From an uncultured Bacteroidia bacterium (GTDB taxonomy: Bacteria; Bacteroidota; Bacteroidia; Bacteroidales; Prolixibacteraceae): a DNA stretch of 64,000 bases. This document shows positions 55,899 to 63,606 of the stretch, one piece after another. The notes under the pieces are model-generated. The model was not told where the DNA came from. It ran no database searches and saw only the letters and a list, made by a program, of their open reading frames with translations. The stretch spans positions 1-64,000 of the forward strand of contig CAIXCY010000220.1 in assembly GCA_903918045.1 (NCBI GenBank). The letters run 5' to 3'. Within the stretch, counting starts at the first letter, position 1, and each line of letters opens with the position of its first letter. A program made the position numbers and the translations under genes.

Positions 55899-57143
55899 AT
55901 TCTTACTAATATTATAGACCATCAAAACATCGCCGTGTCTTAAGCAGAGCTTTCCTTCACTGATAAACGGGTGTGCCCAATGTGGCCCGGTTCCGTCAGA
56001 TACCTTAAATGAACTGATCACATCCCATTTTTCGGAATTAGGTTTTATCAGGCCGACAGTACCTGTTTTCTCTTCGTAGGCGTAAAAAAGGCCATCCGCG
56101 CCTACAAGTGATCCCTTATTAATCCAGTCGGTTACATATTTAACTTCACCGGTATCCCATTTGAGGCAAACCCATTTCCCTTTTCCGTTGCTGATCCAGT
56201 TTGATCCATAAATGTAACCATCGGCTACCAGAACTCCATGATGATGATTATCAAGCGTATGATCAATCCATTTCTCCTTCACTGAGGTTCCTGTTGAATC
56301 CATTTTCAACATTACTGCAGGGTAGTCATATCCCATGGTGAGGAAAATCTCATCCTTATTACAAACCGGAGTATTCGTTAGGATCAGATCTTTATCCTCA
56401 TCCTCGACAAGTTCTTTTTTAAAATAGCTGTAACTCCATGCTTTCTTTCCATTTTCGGGATTCAAGGCTACCAGATGTGTGGATGTTAGGGCGAGTATGA
56501 ATCTGAAGTTTTTGTATTCGTAAATCGTGGGTGAAGCATACGCCCGGCACCCTCCGACTGTCTCACTTTTCCAAATGAATTTTCCTGTCATTTTGTCAAA
56601 TGCAACTACACAGGTCTCCTTTCCTGAAGGGGTGCAAATTACCTTATTATCAACAATTAATGGAGATTCGGAAACGCCCCAGTTATGCCATTCTGACTTA
56701 AAATCTTTATCAACATCAACAGCCCAGTTCTCCTTTCCGGTTTTGACATCCAGGCAAACCAATCTTCCCTGTCCTCCAATGACGTAGATCCGATCACCTT
56801 CCACCGTAGGCGTCGAGCGGGTATCGGGGAATGATTTCGACCAGGAACGTCCATATGGTACCTGCCATTTTATTTTTCCTTGAAAATCAACGGCAGAAAG
56901 GTAATCCAGCGTATCGATCATTCCGGTAATATAGATTGTTTGATTGGCAACCACTGGCGAAGAATATCCTTTTCCAAGTTTTCCAACCTTTAAAATCAAT
57001 TGAGGACCCTCTGCCGGCCACGATTTCAATAATCCGGCCTCCTTAAAATATCCATCCCGGTTAGGCCCTCTCCACTGAATGACCTGATTAAATGCTGAAT
57101 AAGTAAAAAATAGGGGTAAAACAATTAGAAAAATCTTCTTCAT
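55896..57143 (-). CDS. Exported PQQ-type beta-propeller protein (tandem copy A)
   Basis: This 415-residue exported protein has a signal peptide (to about FTYSAFNQ), then VIQWRGPNRDGYFKEAGLLK and eight-blade-type repeats (RLVCLDVKTGKENWAVDVD, ETCVVAFDKMTGKFIWKSE, HLVALNPENGKKAWSYSY). It shares the opening WRGP-x8-E-x-GLLKSWPA and the ending GP/QHWAH...RHG with the next gene, so the two are tandem duplicates. It carries a DNHHHGVLVADG histidine cluster that the sister copy lacks. No dehydrogenase or heme motif is seen. Confidence 0.87.
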   Translation of the reverse strand: MKKIFLIVLPLFFTYSAFNQVIQWRGPNRDGYFKEAGLLKSWPAEGPQLILKVGKLGKGYSSPVVANQTIYITGMIDTLDYLSAVDFQGKIKWQVPYGRSWSKSFPDTRSTPTVEGDRIYVIGGQGRLVCLDVKTGKENWAVDVDKDFKSEWHNWGVSESPLIVDNKVICTPSGKETCVVAFDKMTGKFIWKSETVGGCRAYASPTIYEYKNFRFILALTSTHLVALNPENGKKAWSYSYFKKELVEDEDKDLILTNTPVCNKDEIFLTMGYDYPAVMLKMDSTGTSVKEKWIDHTLDNHHHGVLVADGYIYGSNWISNGKGKWVCLKWDTGEVKYVTDWINKGSLVGADGLFYAYEEKTGTVGLIKPNSEKWDVISSFKVSDGTGPHWAHPFISEGKLCLRHGDVLMVYNISKN

Positions 57144-57170
57144 AATTAAAGCTTTCTTGAAAATTTAAAA

Positions 57171-57202
57171 CGGGAGAATTGGCATTGTGACCCTTTCTCC
57201 CG
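57171..57202 (-). terminator. Terminator-like hairpin between the two tandem propeller genes
   Basis: CGGGAGAA (57171-57178) pairs with TTCTCCCG (57195-57202) with a 16-base loop; on the minus strand it is followed by TTTTAAATTTTC. It lies 38 bp after the stop of the upstream copy and may attenuate transcription into the next gene. Confidence 0.55.
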
Positions 57203-57239
57203 CTCCTAAATATTTTTTAAACGACATACCTGCAACAAA

Positions 57240-58454
57240 TTACTTGATCTTGTAGGCAATGATTGATTTACCGTGCCGAACAAATAGTCGACTATTATTA
57301 ATCGCTAAATGGGCCCAATGCTGGCCACTTCCCAGTTCAACCTTAGCCTTGCCAGTGATATTAAATCCCAGGGGAGATGCGGGGACCAAAGCCAATTCGC
57401 CCTTTTCACTGTAGCAATATAACATACCATCGGCAGAAATAATATTTCCCTTGCCAATTGCCTGTGAGGCATACTTCTGCTCTCCACTCTTCCAGTCAAT
57501 GCACTGCCAGTCTCTGGTATTATCACCTGATCCGTAAATATATCCGTCCAAAACAACCGCTCCGCCCATCCTGCTGTCCATTTTTTTACTGGACCATGCT
57601 ATAGTGACCTGGCTGCCATCACCATTTAAATCGAGTTTTTCACCACCTTGTCCATATCCACTGAAACAAAAGAGGCTATTTTGATAAAATAGCGGGGTAT
57701 TCGCCTGAACATCCCATTGATTAACATGGTCATAAGACCACAACATCACACCAGTTTCAGCATCTAATCCGATAATATGCTTTGCTGTCATGGTAACCAA
57801 TAACTTACGTGTTGGAAGTTTCACAATTAATGGAGTGCAATAGGCCGGTTTTTCACCCAATCCCTTACTGCTCCAAATCAGTTCGCCGTTTAACCGGTTT
57901 AAGGCTACAATATTATTGGTCTTCCCTCCGACCGTAACATAAACTTTATTTCCATCAAGAACTAAAGTTTCGGTTACACCCCAGGTAATATTCTCACCAT
58001 TAAGTTCCTTCATAACATCCTTTTTCCAGCTAATCGCTCCGCTTGATGCATTCATGCAGGTCACCACGCCAATTCCGGAATAGATGTAGAGCAGATCTCC
58101 GGCCACTGAAGGTGTTGCCCTCGAACCCGGGAAATTTTCAACCCACTCTTCACCATAGGATTCTTTCCAATCGAGTTTTCCATCCGGATTTATGGCATAG
58201 ATATAACCTTTATTATCTACTGCACCTGAGACATAAATTTTCCCGTTGGCAAAAACAGGAGAGGAGAATCCGTCACCAAGTTCATCAAAATGCCAAACCA
58301 TTTCGGGGCCGTTTGCAGGCCAGGACTTTAATAATCCGGTTTCAGAATAATTGCCTGTTGAACCGGGCCCACGCCAGGTTGTAGGTTCTTGAGCTTTGGC
58401 CGTGACAAAGATTGCAAGTCCGGCAAATAAGAGGGAAATAACGCGTTTGTTCAT
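57240..58454 (-). CDS. Exported PQQ-type beta-propeller protein (tandem copy B)
   Basis: This 404-residue exported protein is the duplicate of copy A, with signal peptide (MNKRVISLLFAGLAIFVTAKAQ) and opening PTTWRGPGSTGNYSETGLLK. Repeats include TNNIVALNRLNGELIWSSKG and AKHIIGLDAETGVMLWSYDH. The C-terminal GSGQHWAHLAINNSRLFVRHG matches copy A. It is 98 bp after the permease gene and separated from copy A by 96 bp with a hairpin, so it may have its own promoter. Confidence 0.87.
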   Translation of the reverse strand: MNKRVISLLFAGLAIFVTAKAQEPTTWRGPGSTGNYSETGLLKSWPANGPEMVWHFDELGDGFSSPVFANGKIYVSGAVDNKGYIYAINPDGKLDWKESYGEEWVENFPGSRATPSVAGDLLYIYSGIGVVTCMNASSGAISWKKDVMKELNGENITWGVTETLVLDGNKVYVTVGGKTNNIVALNRLNGELIWSSKGLGEKPAYCTPLIVKLPTRKLLVTMTAKHIIGLDAETGVMLWSYDHVNQWDVQANTPLFYQNSLFCFSGYGQGGEKLDLNGDGSQVTIAWSSKKMDSRMGGAVVLDGYIYGSGDNTRDWQCIDWKSGEQKYASQAIGKGNIISADGMLYCYSEKGELALVPASPLGFNITGKAKVELGSGQHWAHLAINNSRLFVRHGKSIIAYKIK

Positions 58455-58492
58455 ATCGGAAAGAGAATAAACTAAGGCATAAAATTAGAACC

Positions 58493-58524
58493 ATTCCGTC
58501 TGATGTGCAAGGGCACAACGGAAT
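58493..58524. other. Two-tier inverted repeat between permease and propeller genes
   Basis: ATTCCGT (58493-58499) pairs with ACGGAAT (58518-58524) and inside it GTGC (58505-58508) pairs with GCAC (58513-58516). No long T-tract follows on the minus strand, so it may be a weak terminator or an RNA processing or regulatory structure. Confidence 0.4.
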
Positions 58525-58552
58525 TTAGGTTTGGTCTAAATAACCTTTAATG

Positions 58553-59566
58553 TTAAAATAAAAAATTGAGAATGTAACCAACAATCATAATTCCTGTTGC
58601 AATTATTGCGATGAATGTAAGGATAAAAGGAAGTTTTAAAACTTTTTTCAATATGATAAGCTCGGGAAGTGAAATTCCGATTACGGCCATCATAAATGCG
58701 AGGGCAGTTCCCAGTGGAACCCCTTTTTCGATCAGGGCAAAGACAATCGGCACAGCCCCCGGTGAACAGGTATAAAGTGGAATGCCGGCAAGAACGGCTA
58801 AAGGGACCGAATACCAGGTTGATTTATTGAGAAATGACGCCATATAATCAGAAGAAACAAAGCCATGGACAAATGCTCCAATTGCAATCCCTCCGATCAT
58901 ATACGGCCAGATCTTCACAATGATTTCTTTAACAGCAACATGACCTGACCTAAGCCGATCCTTAAAAGTGAATTTTTCACCATCAATGATACTTTCACCT
59001 GTTTTTAGATTCAATACCCAATCCTGAAGCCATTTTTCAAGTTTAAGCCTGCCAATGATCCAACCCGATGAAATAGCAATGAGTAAACCCATTAGAATGT
59101 AAACTGTACCAACCTTCCATCCAAACAGACTAAATAACATGATAACAGCCACTTCGTTAATCATTGGAGCTGCAATTAAAAACGAAAATGTAACCCCGAG
59201 AGGAATGCCGGTCTCAACAAACCCAAGAAATAATGGGATAGCCGAACAGGAGCAAAACGGAGTCAGAACTCCCAGCAATGACGCCAGTACATTGCCCAGG
59301 AAAAGCGATTTTCCTTCAAGTAGAATCCTTGTTTTTTCAGGTGAAAAATAGGAACGGACCACTCCGGCAAGAAATATTATTAGGACAAGAAGCAGGAAGA
59401 TTTTTTGTAGTGTGCTGATAAAAAACCAAATGGCCGAGGAGAGATTCGATTCGTAGGGAAGTTTTAACCAGTTATATATCAAAAAATTAGTGGATGCCTC
59501 CTTAAATACGTAAAGGAATATCCATAAAATAAGAATTGGAATATATCGAATTGAATTATTGCGCAT
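58553..59566 (-). CDS. ArsP/DUF318-type permease
   Basis: This 337-residue inner-membrane protein has about eight helices. The family hallmark PFCSCSAIPLFLGF (Cys105, Cys107) and its second-half counterpart YTCSPGAVPIVFAL are both present, giving three thiols near the pore. Known members (ArsP, SO_0444 group) export trivalent organoarsenicals or Cu/Zn. It follows the CobW-like gene by 9 bp, so metal or metalloid handling is likely; the ion is unknown. Confidence 0.87.
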   Translation of the reverse strand: MRNNSIRYIPILILWIFLYVFKEASTNFLIYNWLKLPYESNLSSAIWFFISTLQKIFLLLVLIIFLAGVVRSYFSPEKTRILLEGKSLFLGNVLASLLGVLTPFCSCSAIPLFLGFVETGIPLGVTFSFLIAAPMINEVAVIMLFSLFGWKVGTVYILMGLLIAISSGWIIGRLKLEKWLQDWVLNLKTGESIIDGEKFTFKDRLRSGHVAVKEIIVKIWPYMIGGIAIGAFVHGFVSSDYMASFLNKSTWYSVPLAVLAGIPLYTCSPGAVPIVFALIEKGVPLGTALAFMMAVIGISLPELIILKKVLKLPFILTFIAIIATGIMIVGYILNFLF

Positions 59567-59575
59567 ACAGGTTAT

Positions 59576-60763
59576 CTAAAATGAACAGCAGCAGCCATCA
59601 TCCAAATTGCACTCGCACAAGCAGGCCTCTATCTGACTATTAATCATGTTTTTAATGCACCTGCATTCCTCGCAGCAAGGCATTTTTTGGGTTATCCGAT
59701 GGGTAGGATTTGGAAACCCGGGTTGAAATGCCTGTTTATGATTTTCGCTTACGAACACTCCCGCACCAGAAATGGCAACTACTCCTTTTTTCACAATTTC
59801 CTTCGCAACATCGGGCGTTGTCTCAATTCTGGAGTTAACCATCAATTGTACGGAGTTAATTTCAAAGTCCGGCACCCATTTTTTCCAATCTTCATCAAAA
59901 ATCGTTGTAAAACTGATTTTATGACTGACCCCCTCCCCTTGCAATAGAAATTTCAAATGACCGATTGGAATCTCATAGCTATTAATTTGGCTGATTAGAG
60001 AATCAATAAATTCGATTGCATGTTTCCATGCAGACAAATCATCAGTCTGAATGTCAATTTCTTCGTCCAGCCAGGCCAAATCAGCCTCACCTTTGCCATA
60101 AACCTGGTAATCAATATCAAGCACATCTTTGCGTCGGAAAGCTGGTTTTTCAAGGCTTACGAGCCACTGTTGGATATTTTCCGGATTAAGGGAGTTCTGG
60201 AAAATTAATACTTTATTCCCAAACAACGTATTTGTCAATTTCCGAAGTATTATATTATCTTCAACAGAAAGTAAGTCGACCTTATTAACAATCAGAAATT
60301 CGGCTTCTTCAAGTTGTTTCTCAAAAATGTAGGCTATTGCATCAGAGAACGGAAGTTTTTTATCCAGAAGGTATTCAAGCAATAACCGACTATCGACAAA
60401 TACTGAAAATGTTAATTCGTCAAAAAGCTCTTTTTTAAGCAATTGCAAAGGTTTTAGAACAGTTGCAACTAAATCGGTGCACGATCCTACACTTTCTGCA
60501 AAAATGATATCCGGGTTAAATTTCTGCTCAAGGTATTCAATCTGATCAGTCAGACTGTTGAAATTACAACAAAAACAACCATTGGTGACTTCGGCCGTTG
60601 GGATCTCATTTGAATCGACAAAACGCGTATCGACCAGGTATTTACCCTGGTCATTGGTAACAACAGCGACCTGTTGGCCAAGCTGCATAAGTACTTTCGA
60701 ACCATTTGTAATTGCGGTGGTCTTGCCACTGCCCAGGAAACCTCCTACGATATTCAATTTCAT
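59576..60763 (-). CDS. CobW-type GTPase with Cys-rich C-terminus
   Basis: This 395-residue G3E-family metallochaperone has Walker A GGFLGSGKTT, metal motif Cys63-Phe-Cys65-Cys66 in NGCFCCN, AESVGSCTDLV in place of the usual GLADP, and NKVDL. The C-terminal 40 residues carry ten cysteines (CCEECRC, CLCEC, CCC), typical of metal binding. It forms a likely two-gene unit with the permease. A TATATTTG box (minus strand, 60890-60897) lies upstream, so it may be transcribed separately from the cyclase. Confidence 0.87.
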   Translation of the reverse strand: MKLNIVGGFLGSGKTTAITNGSKVLMQLGQQVAVVTNDQGKYLVDTRFVDSNEIPTAEVTNGCFCCNFNSLTDQIEYLEQKFNPDIIFAESVGSCTDLVATVLKPLQLLKKELFDELTFSVFVDSRLLLEYLLDKKLPFSDAIAYIFEKQLEEAEFLIVNKVDLLSVEDNIILRKLTNTLFGNKVLIFQNSLNPENIQQWLVSLEKPAFRRKDVLDIDYQVYGKGEADLAWLDEEIDIQTDDLSAWKHAIEFIDSLISQINSYEIPIGHLKFLLQGEGVSHKISFTTIFDEDWKKWVPDFEINSVQLMVNSRIETTPDVAKEIVKKGVVAISGAGVFVSENHKQAFQPGFPNPTHRITQKMPCCEECRCIKNMINSQIEACLCECNLDDGCCCSF

Positions 60764-60889
60764 CCTAATATAATTTGTTTTTTAATTGATGGATAGAACT
60801 CGCATGTAATATATTCATTCGTTTTTGTGGTTATCAAACATGCTCGCTCCATAATCTGCCAATTTTCATTAAAAATAGAGCACCATGTG

Positions 60890-60897
60890 CAAATATA
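60890..60897 (-). promoter_or_regulatory. -7 promoter element for the CobW-permease unit
   Basis: TATATTTG on the minus strand perfectly matches TAnnTTTG, 126 bp before the CobW-like ATG and just after the cyclase stop. A CAA in plus orientation 25 bp further up is a weak -33 candidate. Confidence 0.4.
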
Positions 60898-60904
60898 AAT
60901 ATTC

Positions 60905-62698
60905 TTATTTCAGAAATCTCCCCAACGCCTCGATGTAGTAGATTAGGGGAAATAATTTCTCGTCATACCATAACATGGCAAAATAGAGCCCAATTGGATT
61001 GGAGCGTAATCCATTTTCAATATACTCATTACCAAGCCATTCAAATCCTTTCAGACATGCTTCCCGGTGCGTTTCTGAAAGCGCAGCAATTGCAAGAGCG
61101 CTCTCCTCGATCGTTCCCCGGATCCCTTTTTCACCTCCCCAACTGCCATCCTCATTTTGTTGGTTCAATAAATAATCCTTAGCTTTTGATACCATACTGT
61201 CAATATTTCTTTTCATATTGTCATTTAATATATTACATAATATAGTATCCTGCAAATAGATCGAGACTTTGGCGGTTCCGTAAACCGGATTTTGCTGATT
61301 TTTTGTAAACTGGTTACCAAACCATAATGGAACCCAATGACCATCATCCTGTTGTACCTTCCAGAGATATCCAAAAGCGCGTGAAATACAATTATTCATC
61401 AGTTTTATAAATTCAGATGACATCTTGTTTCCCAGCATGTTAAGTGATTTGGTTAAAGCAAACATTGCATGTCCTGTAAGATCAGCACAACTGCAGTCAA
61501 ATGGGAGTTTACCCCATCCTTTACAAAAAGTGGGGAATCCTCCGTCTTTGTTTTGCAGCGTTGTAAGCCACTTACTACCATTAATAATTGCACCTGCTAC
61601 ATCTTCATCGGACTTGTACAACACTAGTAAAGCAAGGATTGCACCCGCAGTATCGTCAACGTCGGGGACAGAACCGGAGAAATTAGTCCACCCCCATCCT
61701 CCTGGTTGTGCCAGGTTAAAAGGATGCACATCCCTATACTGTATTGATTTTAAATGCGTTGTAAGCCGATTGATTTCACCTTCAGAAAATTCAGTTGTCA
61801 TTTTGGGACCCAGCGCCTTAATGCTTAAAGTTGTAACCCAGGTTGACAAGTCTGTATCTATCGGCCAGCTGCTGTCGGGACGCTGCTGATTACGCAAAAA
61901 AGTGAGACCCTTATTAACCACCTGGCAATCCCCATATCCTGAGGAGATCAAACACATTCCTACAAAGGCCGTCAGTGGAATTGCCTCAAGAAAACCTCCA
62001 CTCTGAGGGACAATTTGTTCAAGTTTAGTTAATGTCGGCTTTATTGATCTGTTTCTGATCCATTTCATTAACGGATTATGACGTTTCCTGGTTTTAAACG
62101 TGAAAATTCCAACGGCAATTAACGCCGGAATCGCATAACTTACGACACGTAAATTAAAAGCGCTATACCAGGATGCCGGAAACAACGTGAATTCAAAAGG
62201 TAACTGGGGAATTTTTTTTATAGCATTATCCTTCAGTACACCACAAATCACGAGCATTGAAAGTATTGGGACTGAGAAGGTAAAATCCATCCCGTAATAA
62301 GATAAAACTGAAGTTGTTATATCAGAGCCCTTAAGATCAATATTTTGGTGCGAAAGATAGGTTTCCAAACCCGAAAGAACACTGTTCGCATCTTTATGCT
62401 GGTTTCCACAATAACTAATTGCAGCATAGCACAATAATGAAGTACTGACGTTACTGAGGCTCGTTGAAGTATCGCCAAACCCTCCATCACTATTTTTATG
62501 ATTTAAAAGCCAACCGAGTCCACGATTAACAGATAGTTGATCCGCACAATCACCATTAATCTTCAAGGCTACAATGGAAACGGCAGTTGCCAAAGCGCTC
62601 GATGAGAGTCGACCGCTCCAGAATCCATCCTCATTTCGCTCGGTTTTGAGTAAATGTATTAGTTCAGTATGTTGATTATCAAGATTATTATGCACCAT
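60905..62698 (-). CDS. Class II terpene cyclase, squalene-hopene-cyclase-like
   Basis: This 597-residue protein has the double alpha/alpha-barrel of squalene-hopene cyclase. QW-type repeats include RNEDGFWSGRLSSSALATA, NSDGGFGDT, QNKDGGFPTF, QQDDGHWVPLWFGNQ and QNEDGSWGG. The catalytic acid motif is Asp346-Val-Asp-Asp-Thr-Ala in GSVPDVDDTAGAILAL, so protonation-initiated cyclisation is expected. A hydrophobic segment (about 185-202) may bind the membrane. It is a little shorter than true hopene cyclases; with an adjacent polyprenyl synthase the substrate could be a linear polyprenyl compound. Confidence 0.85.
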   Translation of the reverse strand: MVHNNLDNQHTELIHLLKTERNEDGFWSGRLSSSALATAVSIVALKINGDCADQLSVNRGLGWLLNHKNSDGGFGDTSTSLSNVSTSLLCYAAISYCGNQHKDANSVLSGLETYLSHQNIDLKGSDITTSVLSYYGMDFTFSVPILSMLVICGVLKDNAIKKIPQLPFEFTLFPASWYSAFNLRVVSYAIPALIAVGIFTFKTRKRHNPLMKWIRNRSIKPTLTKLEQIVPQSGGFLEAIPLTAFVGMCLISSGYGDCQVVNKGLTFLRNQQRPDSSWPIDTDLSTWVTTLSIKALGPKMTTEFSEGEINRLTTHLKSIQYRDVHPFNLAQPGGWGWTNFSGSVPDVDDTAGAILALLVLYKSDEDVAGAIINGSKWLTTLQNKDGGFPTFCKGWGKLPFDCSCADLTGHAMFALTKSLNMLGNKMSSEFIKLMNNCISRAFGYLWKVQQDDGHWVPLWFGNQFTKNQQNPVYGTAKVSIYLQDTILCNILNDNMKRNIDSMVSKAKDYLLNQQNEDGSWGGEKGIRGTIEESALAIAALSETHREACLKGFEWLGNEYIENGLRSNPIGLYFAMLWYDEKLFPLIYYIEALGRFLK

Positions 62699-62727
62699 TT
62701 CCGAAATTTGTATTCAATTATTTTTTT

Positions 62728-63606
62728 TCAACTCATCGAGCCAAGTGCCAGTAACCCGTAAAAAGTATATTCCACATCGGTCATCGAATCAGCCTGCGTT
62801 GAACGAAACCCACCGCAGTCATATAATTCGTCCACGAAATTAAGGCAATCAGGTTTAATCAACCTAAAATCGGAACTGAGAAAATTTAGTGCAAAAAGTG
62901 CCACACCTGTCGATAGTAAATCTTCTGCAGGCGCATGGTGTAAAGCCGCAAATCCACTATCGGTGCGGTGAAATGACTTCAACTTATCGGCAGATTCTTG
63001 CGACTGGCCTCCTGAAAATCCCTGAATTACTGCATTCGCGGCAACCACGGGACAAGGATGGTTACCTTTCATCAGAAAAATTCTTTTATACTGATTAACG
63101 ATTCGTTTGATGGATACAAAATCTTCAAGGTAATAGAGTGCTAGTATTCCCAGAAAACCTGAATATTCTGGTTGTTTTAACGTTGTTTCAGTCAGTTCTG
63201 CTACAATTTCTTTTCTTAATTTTTCAGTTGTATCGTTTAATCCGATCATTTTGGCATACAAAATTGCACCACAATATCTGAATACGCCCGAAAGGTTGTT
63301 TTTTTCAACCACCTCCTTCACATAAAGTTTCAGCTGTTCCATGACTTCGTTGACAGAAAATGCTTCTGCAATATATAAGCCAAAGAGTGTGTAATACAGG
63401 TCCGTTTTACCACCTCTGTCAGAGAATCCTCCTTTGTCCGTCTGCTGGCTTACAATAAATGTGCGGATTTCAGATATCATCTCATCGTTCAGCATCAGAA
63501 CAGATTTCCTTAATACCGGCTCCAGAAGTTTTGGACGAATTTTATTTAACTGATGCTGAGCCCCAAGCTTATAAATACTCCTTGAAAATTTTTCCCAAAA
63601 TTTCAT
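62728..63606 (-). CDS. Prenyltransferase-fold (alpha/alpha-toroid) protein
   Basis: This 292-residue protein has helical-barrel repeats like prenyltransferase beta subunits: QQTDKGGFSDRGGKTDLYYTLFGLYIAEAF, HRTDSGFAALHHAPAEDLLSTGVALFALNF and CGGFRSTQADSMTDVEYTFYGLLALG. The GGF/D-x-x-YT pattern resembles geranylgeranyltransferase repeats, but the zinc ligand set is not obvious, so catalysis is unclear; it may assist the cyclase. It overlaps the polyprenyl synthase gene by 38 bp and lies 29 bp before the cyclase. Confidence 0.8.
   Translation of the reverse strand: MKFWEKFSRSIYKLGAQHQLNKIRPKLLEPVLRKSVLMLNDEMISEIRTFIVSQQTDKGGFSDRGGKTDLYYTLFGLYIAEAFSVNEVMEQLKLYVKEVVEKNNLSGVFRYCGAILYAKMIGLNDTTEKLRKEIVAELTETTLKQPEYSGFLGILALYYLEDFVSIKRIVNQYKRIFLMKGNHPCPVVAANAVIQGFSGGQSQESADKLKSFHRTDSGFAALHHAPAEDLLSTGVALFALNFLSSDFRLIKPDCLNFVDELYDCGGFRSTQADSMTDVEYTFYGLLALGSMS

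Noticed and set aside
43850-58454. Quinoprotein alcohol dehydrogenases
   Set aside because: The propellers share the PQQ-repeat fold but have no cytochrome domain or recognisable dehydrogenase active-site block, and several start directly with WRGP/WPRFRG like BamB-type proteins.
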